From: Perkinsus olseni | Lineage: Eukaryota; Perkinsozoa; Perkinsida | NCBI GenBank assembly: GCA_013115125.1 | Contig: JABANN010000006.1 | Coordinates: forward strand, 1-64,000 | Reading direction: 5' to 3' | DNA: 64,000 nucleotides | Shown here: in pieces, positions 23,610 through 35,000 of the stretch | Layout of the letters: each line of letters opens with the position of its first letter | Numbering within the stretch: position 1 is the stretch's first letter | Made by a program: the position numbers and the translations under genes | Notes under the pieces: model-generated | The model's input: only the letters and a program-made list of their open reading frames with translations | Told to the model about the DNA's origin: nothing | Databases searched by the model: none

Positions 23610-25060
23610 ATGGCCATGAGCGGGCTGGTCCGTGTCGCCTGTTTCATAACTAACACGGAGTATGGTCCGGACACCTCTCTCAGAAGGCTGCCAAGGAGTA
23701 AGATTGCGGGAGACGAAGCCCTCACGAGATGCAAGAGGCTAGGATACGATGTAATACGCTAGGCGAGTCGATGCTGTAGTACTGACGCCAAGGTAGTGCG
23801 CTAGAAATCGCTATCCGATTTCTACTGATGTCCTGAGAATGCGCAAGGTGATATCCCATCGTCATGCGCTATCTTCGACTTGAGATCTGCCGGGCCTTGC
23901 TGACTTGGAGATTGTGGACTCGTTCGTGGACGACTTTTTGTTGCACGAGAAAGGCCTGTTATAGGTCACCTCAGGTCTGTATGCACTTGGTTGACGCTTG
24001 CCATACTGTCATAATGCGAGAGTTGGGAGGGTTGCTGAGGGAGCTACAGCGCCTAGTTGATGAAGAGGATTACTCGGGGATGCAGCTGTTGGTGGCCTAT
24101 TGCGGTCACGGAGCTGAGGACGGTCTTGTTGTAATACTAGGGTACAGTGACGTGGCAAGAACGCAGACACAGTATTCGGCTAGCAATGCTAGTTAGAGAA
24201 CCTCAGTTGGCTTATTCTCCCGCTTGTGAAGAGTGGTGCTGCTTCTCATTTAATACGTGGGGGCCGCATGGCGTGGCTAATCCCCTCCACCCTAGCGGGA
24301 GCTAGGCCCAAGGACGATTCATAGTAGCAGGACTTATGATAGCTAGGAGCTGAAGGCAATTCATCAAAGTGGCACGGAATGCCACGGTAAAGCCAGTAGC
24401 GTTGTTACATTGGAGCAGCGTGTGTGGGGCTATACCTGCTGTATCAAGCACAAGGCGATAACTGCTTTTATGTTGATGACTTTCGCGAGATACTCTGCGC
24501 GTATTCGAGTCTCGTCCATGAGTGAATTTGTGCATGATCTGCTTTCTCAGATGCGCTGTGTCGACGGAAGCTGTGTAAACCTGTCTACGGCCTTCCTAGC
24601 GCCTCTCCAACGTGTCTTGGTCGGCTGCAACGTCAGCGTTCTGGTGCTGTGCGACTGCTGTCGTCCATACAGTCACGAGGCGAGGATGGAGGCCAGGATG
24701 GGCAAGCTGAAACGAGCGAGAAGTATGCGACTTTTGCCGGGTCTTCGAGAGGATTCCCGAGAGCGAGACTCCCTGAAGGTCGAGCAGGGGATTCTGCGGC
24801 GAGCGAGAATACTCGATAGATACGATCCTGGACGACCCGCAGTGGTTTTCGTTTTTGGGAACATGCCAGGTCGTCGGTGTTGGGACGCCATTCTGCTTCG
24901 AGCCTTCGCTCAGCTGCCGATTGATCGGCCCCTGCGGAGGCTATTGAGGGGCTGGGCGACGGAAGTAGCCAGGCTGTCGGTCTACCATCAGAAGCTCAGC
25001 ATGGTGGCAGGTGATCCAGGCCAGTGTGATGACGTAGCAGTTCTCGATTTGATCTGGTGA
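23610..25060 (+). CDS. Caspase-like (peptidase C14 fold) protein
   Basis: The order of motifs matches the caspase/metacaspase p20-like fold. The N-terminal exon (ATG 23610) has VACFITNTEYGPDTSLRRLP followed by KIAGDEALTRCKRLGYDVI, the usual first strand and the helix ending in GYDV. An exon near 23890-23960 has VDSFVDDFLLHEKGLL. Then comes ELQRLVDEEDYSGMQLLVAY with the catalytic His in YCGHG (His codon 24107-24109). In the last exon VLVLCDCCR corresponds to the family's DxCR strand, with Cys at 24659-24661 the aligned nucleophile. PAVVFVFGNMPGRRCWD follows, resembling the substrate-pocket region. Introns lie around 23760-23880, 23960-23972 and 24180-24500; the one near 23960 is not cleanly resolved. 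Whether it cleaves after Arg/Lys (metacaspase) or is a non-peptidase relative is not visible. The stop is at 25058-25060. Confidence 0.7.
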
Positions 25061-25120
25061 GGAGTCTTTGTGGACTATCGTCTGTGACGACGACGCTAGA
25101 TAGAGAAGGTGGGTGCTTCA

Positions 25121-28100
25121 ATGGGAATATGCGTTCCTGTGGCACTTAACGGTGGCTGAGAGCCCCCGTACCTTTGCCCTGCACCCTTGTCTATGGTTGC
25201 AACTGAAGCATGACTTTACTCTTGGTGTTTTGATGTTATTATTCACTGAAGCTGTTGTTTCGTTGGAGTTCCTTACAGAGGGGGTTTCTCTAGTTTACCC
25301 CAAGTTTTTGATGCCAGCAGCTCCGGAACCCTCTGAGGCCGATCAGAGAGAGATCTACCTATGGGCCCCCTTCTATTTAATTAACTATGCTATTTTCGCT
25401 GTCATTTGCGCACTGCACGTGACGGTTTATTTTCGAAGTCGAGGGAAGTCCCGCATAGACGGTGAGCCCTTACCTTCGCCAGACCTCTCACTGACCTTGT
25501 TCGGCTCAGGACACCTCGTTGACCTGCCCGCAGAGGGAGTGGCGCAGCGTGGGTATCGTAGAGATTACCTCGGCACTGGCGTCAAATGGCTGGGCATTCT
25601 GTGGTTGTTGTGGCTGGAGATCGCTCTGCTGCTACTCGTCATGGGACAGTACTCCGTTAGCTTCTGGGATGCTTACTGAACCCTGTGGTTGCCAGATATA
25701 ACGGCACTTGGCCATTCTACTCTGTTGACTTCGAGCCAACTTGGAATAGCTTTACTCGAGGCTTCTTGGCTGCTTGGGTGAGCCCACGGGATCGAACGGG
25801 CCCTTCGCTGACTCATGTTGCTCAGGTTACCAGCACGACTGTTCTGATGCTCCTCAAGAGGTTCAGCAACTTTTTCAACACGCTGTACCTGCTGCCATGC
25901 GAGCTTGCCATGTCAGAGTAGGTTGGTGGTAATGGCTGTTGGCCTGATGTCATGCTGCTGCTGGTGTCCCATGAGTAGTTATGTGATGATGTCTGCGATG
26001 GCTGTAGACGAGTGTGGAGGAGTTACTCGGCATTCAGAGCTCTGCAGGGTTGAGGTAGTGGGCTGTGGAGGTTATCAACCTGGCTCGATAGCTTTTACGT
26101 CTTGCGTGTGAATGAAGAGAAGTATCGTGTCACCGTTGGGGTTAGTCAGAGCTCTTCCGTGGAAGCCCAGAAATCCTGGATTCGCATGCGTTAGTGGGTA
26201 TAGAGCTTGCCATGGCTTCTCCCTTTGGCGGCAAGTGAGCGTCTGTCTGTCTTAGGGTACTGTAGGGGCCTCGAGGTGGGTCACGTTCCAGCTCCGCCGC
26301 TACACTTGGAGTGGCAGTAGAGCAGTTGGGCCACCCGCTTTCGAAGCAGTCTCTATATTCGACCCAAGAGGGCCGACTGCTAGACAGGTAGAGAGGTCTC
26401 GGGTTCGATTCCCGGCGGTGTTGAATCTATCATGCAGGTGCACGGATCTGTCAACGGCCATGATTCCAGCACAGCATCCACGATGATTAGGAGTCATGGG
26501 CGGAACGAGATCGTCATCCCTGTGCCTACCTTCCTCAGGGCGGCGGTAGGTTGATTCGTCAGCATCATCCGTGCTTAGAATTCTCTGTTCAGGGTATGGA
26601 GTACTTCAACTACTTTTATATGTACCAGTTATGCGCTGTATGGCTCACAGTCTATTGGGATTATGTCACCTATGGTCTCTTATTGGCGTTGCTGGCGATA
26701 ACAAGCGGTTTACTCAAGGTGATCGGAGCCACCATTGTTGGTCACCCGCCACCATTTCGCTGCGGTTTCACAGAGTATCCTCAGGTGTATACTGAACGAC
26801 GACAGCGCTTCGAGCTTCGGAATATGGCGAGAGTCAGCGGCGCGGTGTGGGTGAAGCGAGATGGTAGCTGGACGAGGACGACGAGCGACCTCCTAGTGCA
26901 GGGGGTAGCGACAGCAGCCGGCGGTGGTTCCGTGGTTGGGAGCTTCGCTCCGCCTTTTTTCAGGATGTTATTGCGCTGTTGAACGATGAAGATACTAGAG
27001 AGAGTGCGGGCCTGTTATCTGTGGACGCGATGCTTGTCAGTGGCAATGCGGTCGTGGACGAGAGCCTCTTGACTGGGGAGACCATGCCGATACAGAAATT
27101 CCAGGTTCGTGAATGAATATGCCATTAAAACGATCGTTTTAGCCTGTAGGTGCCATCGCCCTCTGCCGACCCTGGTCTGGCTGACGTACCAAGGAGTCCC
27201 GAGACCGAGAATAAGAAGCACTATGTTTTCGCTGGCACCAAGTTGCTATCGGCCACGGGCGAGCCCAAGCAAGGACTTCCCGCCGGGTCCACGGGGACCG
27301 GTAAGCCCAACCTGAATGTGGACTCTCGCCTCCTCCCAGTGTTCAGTATGGTAGGCTGCTTGCTGGTCGTCACTCACACCTCCGCCGAGACACTGCAGGG
27401 CAGCCTTCTACGTACCTTGTTATTTGGTGCACCGCTGAAGCTGGCCTGGGCCAGGGAGATCCGCATCGTTCTGGGCATTCTGATTGCATTTGGTCTTGTG
27501 GAGTTCTTCATTCTCAACGCGCAGTACTCCTTCAGTCTGGGCAGCATCCTCACTGCATGCTTCTCTATAGTGGGTATGATCAACCCACTGCTTAGCATAG
27601 CGGTAGGCTAAGTGGTAGCTATTTTGTTATCTACCATGTTCAACCTAAGATACTCGGTGGCCAATTGGCGGCTGCCTCCCGACTGCGATCGGACAAGTCG
27701 AAGTGCTCTCGGCTGATTGGCAGGAGGGCTAAGGAGCGAGGTGAGTGTTGGGTGTCGGGTCCACCCAATGGGGGGCACCCATGGCTCCGATACTCGGGGT
27801 ACCGAGCATTCGGGCATCCTTTCACCTATTGGAACGCCCCGTTTAACACAGAGCCATACGTCGTTGGCATTTTTCTGCGTCAGATTCCCAAGCGGCCTTC
27901 ACCGACTGTGACGACGAGGGGGACATCGGTGGTAATCTCCGAGTTTACTGCAGAGACGTTGAACGCCTAACTTTAACTGGTAGTACCTTAGTGAGGTCTA
28001 ATGGGTGATTTCTGCGTGCAGGTCGCCTCAGCCAAATGTGTTTCGATAAGACCGGCACTCTCACCAAAACTGGACTGGATTTTGTGGGGATAGTTCGAGT

Positions 28101-31100
28101 AGATGCGGAGAAGTAAGCTTATATCGTTGTCTCGGTTCCCGACTCATATTTGAATCCAGGCCGACAGCTCCTCCGACGCTGCTATCGTTCTCGGGAGGCC
28201 CTCCGTCGAAGGGCGTGGAAGGTCTCATTGGACCTACCTTGGCGCTCACTCACACGGTCAGCGTGGTCGGAGCCAACCAGCGTGTCGGGCATCAGGTAGG
28301 CTTGAGTCCCTCCTTGTTCGCTTCCAGGCTATTTGGCAGGTGGAGCTTCGCATGGTTGAGGCAGCCACGTTGCTCGGGTGGAGCTATGGCATGGATATGT
28401 CTGTGGCGCAGGAGCCGCAAGGTAGGGCTGTAGTGGTGGTGGTGGGTGAGGTGTTGACCGTGTTTGACAGTAGGTGAAGGGAAGTGGGAGGTCCTCAAGC
28501 AGCATACCTTCGATCATCACAGTATGACCATGAGTGTGGTAGTGCGGAGTGTTGATAGTGGGAAGACTTACGTCTTCTGCAAGGGGTCCCATGAGGCAAT
28601 CCTGTCGAGGTGAGAGGGAGTCTTGGACCACCAAGGACCATATTGTCATTTGTCTCTCACTTCCATTGCTTGGTGGGAGAGGACTGCTTGCGTTGCTTCG
28701 CTGAGTATCTTGACCATTCATGTCACATGAATCATGTGGTGCTCCTGTACTACCTGATCACCTCTTCGGTATGTATGCTGGCTTCAGGTGCAGTTTTCAT
28801 AACGGAGAAGAGAGTGCTGGCTCTGACACCAGGGAAGTCTTCGAAGGTCTTGTGGTCTCCGCTGCCGAGCGCTATGCCGCCGAGGGCTGTTACGTACTTG
28901 CTATCGCTGCCCGGGAGATCACCGAGGGGTCGTCAGGTGAGGAGAAAGCATGCCGTGATCGGCGGGAGGACTACGGTTGCGCATCGTCGTCAGGTCGATC
29001 AGCTCCAAGACAAGAATTAGAGTCGGAGCTGTCGTTATTGGGGCTCCTGTTGTTCCGCAATGAGCTCAAGCCGGACTCAAGCCGGCAAATTAGCTGTCTC
29101 AAGGCTGGTGGCATCGATAGCGTCATGATCACTGGTGACTCGGTCCTCACTGGCGCGACTGTTGCTCGGAAAGTTGGTATCATCCCCCGACGTGACAGGT
29201 GAGATGGATGGCAGAGATGGGTCCTGCGCGAGTCCCTTCAACCAATGCGATGTCGCATGGGCTCATCTGCACTCATTTTGGTTGGTTGCAGCTCCTTTGC
29301 AACATTCAGTCTGATCAGGGGAACTTCGGACAGATTACGTGTGGACATCTCTTTGACCGGACTATGTTTCGGTACCACAATTCCTCAATTGGCTTCAGGG
29401 TTGTCATTGGCGGCGCCTCTGCCGAGGGATCGGAGATCGAGTGGCGTGATATGGACTCTCACGAGATCGTCCCGGAGTCGGCTGTGTGCGGCCCGGGTGC
29501 TCGACCGACGTCCCTCTGTGTCACAGGGGCTTGCTTTGCGGCCTTGCTGCGCTCGGAGAAGCTCGTCCCGCTCATGGGGTGCCGGGGGGAGTGCGAGAAC
29601 AGTCTGCTACCAGCGGGTGTGCGCAGGTAGGTCACACTCATTGCCACTGGAGTTCGGCGGAGGTAGTATCTCAGGCCTGGTCTAGTGGACTGCACCTGTG
29701 CCCGTATAAGAGTATTTGGTCGTATGACGCCCCATCAGAAAGTATCGGTTATTACAGCGTACTCTCGTCCACCTCTCAATCTCATTACGGGTATGTGTGG
29801 TGATGGTGGTAATGACAGCGGTGCCCTCAGGGCAGCAGCTGCTGGTAGGCAACGGACCTCCGCGTCCATCCATCATCCCTTCTATTATCAGGTCTAGCTT
29901 TAAGTGGTAGAGTGGAGGCCAGTGTGGCCGCACCCTTCAGCACAGATAGCCCCAGTATTGGCTCATTGGTACTGCTACTTAGAGAAGGTAATGCTGTGCT
30001 ATTATCCTGCAATGTGTCTATGCCGTATCTTCTCTCTCCCTTCTCCTCTCCAGCTCGTGGATCCCTCTGCACTTCCTTTGCCTCCTATCGGTTCCTGGTT
30101 GTGAGGGGCATTCTTGGCGCCATGGGCAAGGTGATTCCGCCTCTGAGAGAATGTCGTGACTTCTTTCGCGATGCCTTATGTTGTAGATCATCCTTCTGTC
30201 TATGGTTGGGGCCTACCTGGCCCCGCTCGGCTACCTCTTCCAGGACCTGGTCATGACCCCACTGCTTCTCTGGGCGATCTCGATGGTGAGTTCTCTTGCT
30301 GCCGCTCGCTGTTGGGGGATAACAGTTCAAGTCAGGCTCGACCTGCACGGACGTTGGCCGCAGTTGCCCCCGAGGGAAGTCTGCTAGGGCCCGCCATGAT
30401 CACAGCTTCGACCCTCACTGTAGGATCGAGGCATCATCTGCCTTGTCGTGGAATCTGGGTTATACTGGCGATCTCTCAGGTTATTATTCTGACACTCGTC
30501 CTTCTCACAGCTTTGGGCATACTTTATCTTCATGACGGTGAATCATGGTTTGTAAGTGCGCCTGGCCTTGGGCTATGGCATGATGTCCGTATTGGTAGGC
30601 CCGCTTCGACGACGAGGGTAGTGACATCCACGAGTGGCAGAAGCGCTCTGATAACTTCGAAGCGGCACTGACTTGGGTGTGGATGTCGTGGGCTACCATC
30701 GATACAGCTGTCTGTTACTCTTACGGTCATGTGTACCGTCGGGCTGTGTAAGTAGCGAGTCGGGTCAGTTACACTTGAGCTAGGCTGAAGCGACAGGAAA
30801 GTTGCATGTTGATTGTGTTCACTTGTCTCCTCTCGCAGGTACCGCAATTTGGCGTTGATGGTAGCAGTGATTGCTCTCAGCGTGCCCGTGTTGGTGCTGC
30901 TGCTCAACGGTAGCTGCTCTTACAACTGCGCGTTTAAGGTAAGAAGGTATCATCTTACAACTCACCCTTAGTAGAAATTGTTACTAAGAATTGCATTCTA
31001 ATATCTCTAGCTCTGGCCATTTCTCTGTTACGCCTGGGATGGCATCCGCGACTCACTGCATCACCCTTCAGGTCAACTGCGAGGAGGAGGACTACTTTGC

Positions 31101-31560
31101 TCTGAAGGACAGCTGGTTCAACTACTTCCTCTTCAGTTACGAAGAGATAGGGGGCACCGAGTGGTAGGCAGGGACAGCGCCCACTTCTAGCCCTTCACAA
31201 TATCCTGTCCCCGCTGTGACTGTTGACCCCGTCTCGAACGTCAGGTATAGCTCGGTGCCGTCCAACGTACTACCAGTGGGTCTCCGGTGGGGGTTCTTCG
31301 CCCTCTTCACCGGCATGACTATTCTACATCATCTTTCTTACAAGATCATTATCCTTGGCCCGTGCGTGCAGAAGATTCTCCCCCGTTGGGGTTGGGGTGC
31401 CAAGGAAGGTGAGCCGTTGTTGCGAGGTCCTCTCGGTCCCATGCCATCGTACCCACCTGTCAGCCTCTGCGGGAACGGTTAACGGCGGTGGCCGCTCATT
31501 CCAGTTGCCGAAGCTGCGAGTACTGGGGAAGAAGTTGAAGAGAAGATTCAAACGCGGTAG
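25121..31560 (+). CDS. P5-type ATPase, copy A (ATP13A-like)
   Basis: This is a P-type ATPase of the P5 group, a membrane pump of endomembranes; P5B members move polyamines in animals. The N-terminal exon (25121-25655) carries hydrophobic segments. Conserved blocks follow: VIPVPTFLRAA (about 26510), MEYFNYFYMYQL, ELRNMARVSGAVWVKRDG, VDESLLTGETMPIQKF with TGE at 27072-27080 (A domain), a membrane pair ending INPLLSIAV (about 27590), MCFDKTGTLTKTGLDF with the phosphorylated Asp at 28045-28047, TFDHHSMTMSVVV and KGSHEAIL (N domain), LGLLLFRNELKPDS and MITGDSVLTGATVARKVG, then MCGDGGNDSGALRAA (about 29793) and later membrane helices. MITGDSVLTG and the M-C-G-D-G-x-N-D block favour P5B over P5A. 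Exons are many; the internal introns are short, except about 26110-26437, which holds a tRNA-like insert. My start at 25121 is uncertain because the in-frame upstream codon is GTG. The end at 31560 assumes a last intron at about 31408-31504 giving an acidic tail. I saw no clear disabling break, but not every exon was joined. Confidence 0.75.
26310..26425 (+). other. tRNA-like insert inside an intron of P5 ATPase copy A
   Basis: TAGAGCAGTTGG at about 26318-26329 resembles a Pol III A box and CTCGGGTTCGATTCCCGG at about 26398-26415 is a strong B box or T-arm with a perfect CCGGG-type stem. The spacing is longer than in a normal tRNA and no acceptor stem closes it. The paralogous intron in copy B (about 33225-33290) is short and lacks it, so this looks like a tRNA-derived insertion into copy A. 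Confidence 0.45.
29671..29994 (+). repeat. 324-bp near-identical tract, copy A member
   Basis: This stretch matches 36568-36891 with about nine substitutions and no gaps. It covers the last four bases of one intron, the whole exon encoding the MCGDGGND block, a complete 47-nt intron, the next exon and six bases of the following intron. The sequence on either side is far more diverged. Confidence 0.9.
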
Positions 31561-32063
31561 CAGTGGAAGTTGCCCACAGTTGTTTTCTATGTCCGTGGTT
31601 CAGGCCACAGCGGCAAGTCGAAGACAGCGCGGCGGAACTCTCTGGCCTCCTTGGCCACCGATGCTGACTTCACAGGGATGGACTACGCCGAGGATCGCTT
31701 CGCTGACGTCCAGCACGTTGCGTAAGGCTGGTGATTGGTGCCATCTCGATCTGGATCCACTTCCCAGGTTTGAAGACGAAACAAGTTCGCCTTCGGACGA
31801 GGTCACTGGGCCCGCACTCTATGGCCGTCAAAGTGAGCCCCCCCATCGCATTTAAGATCAACACTAGTTGATTAGCATTCGACACACGACGTATTTCCTC
31901 ACTGGACATTTTTGTTTTGAAGTATATTCCTTGTCTGAGCTCCGTGTAACTGTACTGCCGGTAGCTAGCTATTGAAGCGTCTTGTGGCGCCTCAGTGGTT
32001 TTGTGTTAGTGGGAGGGGCGCCCGGATGGAGTGCAGTGTCTTTGTCAGCTCGTTGTTGTCATT
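31561..32063. other. Interval between the two P5 ATPase genes
   Basis: The plus-strand frame continuing from 31355 stays open to 31855 and is Ser/Arg-rich without motifs; it may be an alternative 3' extension of copy A or chance. The rest is a short spacer of about 150-200 bases before the first recognisable copy B exon. Confidence 0.35.
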
Positions 32064-35000
32064 ATGGCCGCCGATCAGGAAATCGGTGACGTCCCTCTCT
32101 ACGCCCCTTTTTATCTATGTAACTACTGTATCTTTGTAATCATCATTTTGTTGCACTTTTCGAAGCTCCTACTTAACAAGAAGGCTAGACCAGCGCATGG
32201 TAGGTCTGGGTGACGCTGGTCTCTCAGCTGGACAGCCATGTATCCTGTGAGCAGGTCATACCGCAGCCTTGGAGTCAGAGGGCATCAGTGAGCTCGGCTA
32301 CAGACGAACGCTCCTGGGGACAGCTATCCAAGTCCTGGCTATAGCTTGGATGATTTGGATGGAGGTTGGGATGCTGCTCTTGGCCATTGGAAAGTAAGGC
32401 TTTGGGGCTCCTATATTCCCTTCGTCTGGTCATCTTCCGAATCCTCAGTTATTACGGTTTTTGGCCCTTCGGCAGAGTCGGGTTCACTCCAAGCTGGGAT
32501 AGCTATACTTCCGGCTTCCTCATAGCTTGGGTACTACTGGTCATGTGCTCTTATCCGTGAACTCTCATTCCACTCCTTCTCAAGCAGAGAATGGCCGGTG
32601 GATCCCGCTTGGAGCCGTTTGGTTGACTTCTGCGTTTGGCGCTTCCTCAGACTGTTGGAATGATTGTATCTTGAGTGCATGCTGGACTCAGCCACGGGAG
32701 AAAGATTCTCATCCGTCAGCCCTAGTGACAAGTGTAGACTTTGATCGACCTTTCTAGTTGTGTGCTGCTGCTATCACGCTGCCTTATGCTCGCGAGTGGT
32801 TACCTTGTCGTATATCAGGTTGCGAGCACGTTCCTGCTCATGATCTCGATAAGGTTCTCCAAAACCCTGGGCTTGCTCTACTTGGAGCCCTGCGAACTGC
32901 GAGTTGCCGAGTAAGCACTTAGGAGAAGCTTCAGCCGTTTTCGACGCCTCATACGTTTGCTTGCTATCTGATGTCCTTGTCCTCAGTCATGTTATGATGC
33001 GGTCGCATAACGTGGATGAGTGTGGTACCACTAATGACCATGCCGAGCTCTGCACAGTCAAGGTAGTTCTCCTGGCTCTGTCTTCATCAGTGTGGGTGAT
33101 GTGCTGTTATTGCATTTCAGTCCACAGCTGGGGGCAGCATCCGATGGGTTGCATACCAATTGTCGAGATACTCGTGGGTGGAGGAGGTTGCTCTGTTCAC
33201 CTCGGTATCTATTTTTAACTCCGAAGGCCCCACTGCGAAGGAGGTAGGGGAGTCTACCTTGGAAGGAGCGCCATTCTGTGATGATTCAGGTTTTCGCCGG
33301 GCAAGGTGGTAGGAGCTCGACTGAGGCCGCAGAGTTCCTCACGATCGATGGCAAGAACGAGATCGACGTGCCGGTCCCATCGTTTTTAACGGCTCTCGTG
33401 AGACCTTCGATCAGATCCTCATCCCGCATGAATTTTCGCTCTCCAGGGCAATGAGCTTTTCAGCTACTTCTATGTATATCAACTGGCTGCTGCTTGGCTG
33501 CCGGTGTTCTGGGAGTACATCACCTATGGTGTGGTGCTTATCATACTCTCCCTGGCCAGCGCCATTGCCAAGGTGATCGCTCGAGTCCTCATCGATGGCC
33601 TTCCACGATTGGCTTCCCTTAGGTCTGCACGGAACGACGTCAGCGGGTTGAGCTGAGGGACATGGCCAGGGTTACTGGCGAAGTGTGGGTGAAGAGAGAC
33701 GCCGCGTGGCGGAAGCTTACCAGCGACTTGCTCGTCCAGGGAGTACGTGTTGAAAGGGGCGATTGTGTGCGGGGGCACTTGCACTGCTTCTCAGGACTTG
33801 ATTGCTCTGATGGACGATGATGCGGACGATTCTGACGACGTAGGCCAGCTGTCGGTGGATGCCATGATCATAAGCGGAAGTGCGGTCTGTGATGAGAGTC
33901 TCCTTACTGGAGAGACTATGCCCATTCAGAAGTTTGAGGTGAGTGGAGGTCAGGTCTCTTGTGGCCTAGACTCTCTTCTTAGCCGCATGTGATGCTCGGA
34001 TTAGTAGGGGCGTTCCAGCTGGAGCTTGTTTGTCCTCACGTTGGTGGTAGTTATGTCAATTACTGAATCGAGCAGGTGCCTTCGCCGTCGGATGAGCCTG
34101 AGGTGATGGATATCCCTCGGAATCCCGGAACAGAGAACAAGAAGCACTACGTATTCGCCGGTACCAAGCTGCTCTCAGCCTCGGGAGCACCCCAAGCAGA
34201 CCTTCCACCAGCCTCAGGGGGGAAAGGTGAGCACCGCAGTCTTGTGTCACGCTGCCGTTATCTTCTCTGCATTCATATCCGAGGGGTATAGTTGAAAGGG
34301 TGGGTATTGGTTGGGTGCCCAGGGGCCTGCGTGCAGATGTTATGCTTTCCAGGTTGCTTGCTAGTCGTCACCCATAGAGCCTCTGACAGCCTTCGTGGCC
34401 GGCTCCTCCGGACCCTCCTATTTGGTGCACCAGTATCAGCTACATGGGTTCGAGAGATCTGGACGGTCCTCATCATCCTCTTTGTCTTGGGTATAATTGA
34501 CTTTATAATACTCAATGCAAAATATGCCTTCAACCTGGGTAGCATACTCAACGCTTGTACGGCCGTCATTGGGATGATCAGCCCGTTGCTATCCATTGCG
34601 GTAAGTCTCTGACCAACCTGCTGCGAATCTTCCCATGTTCGACCTAAGATACTCGGCGGACAACTCGCGTCCGCAGCAAGGCTGAGAGCTGGGTACAACA
34701 AGAAGCGGCGGATACCGCTGGTATGGCGATGCCGCTCCAAGCGAATTGGTGAGCTTGTCTTCTAGATAGTCCGTGGGTCGTTCCGCCAAGCACGAACTGC
34801 GGTCTAGCCGGCATTAATTTGTGTTTCTCTCGTGCCATCGGTTCAGATGGTTGGGGAGGAGGTTGAGTGCTATCATGTTGTCAGAAACCGAGGAGGCGTT
34901 CAAGTCGTGCGATGACGATGAGGAAGGGGACGTCGGCGGCAATTTACGTGTCTATTGCCGTGATGTGGCTAGACTCACACTAACTGGTAGTAGCTCCTTG

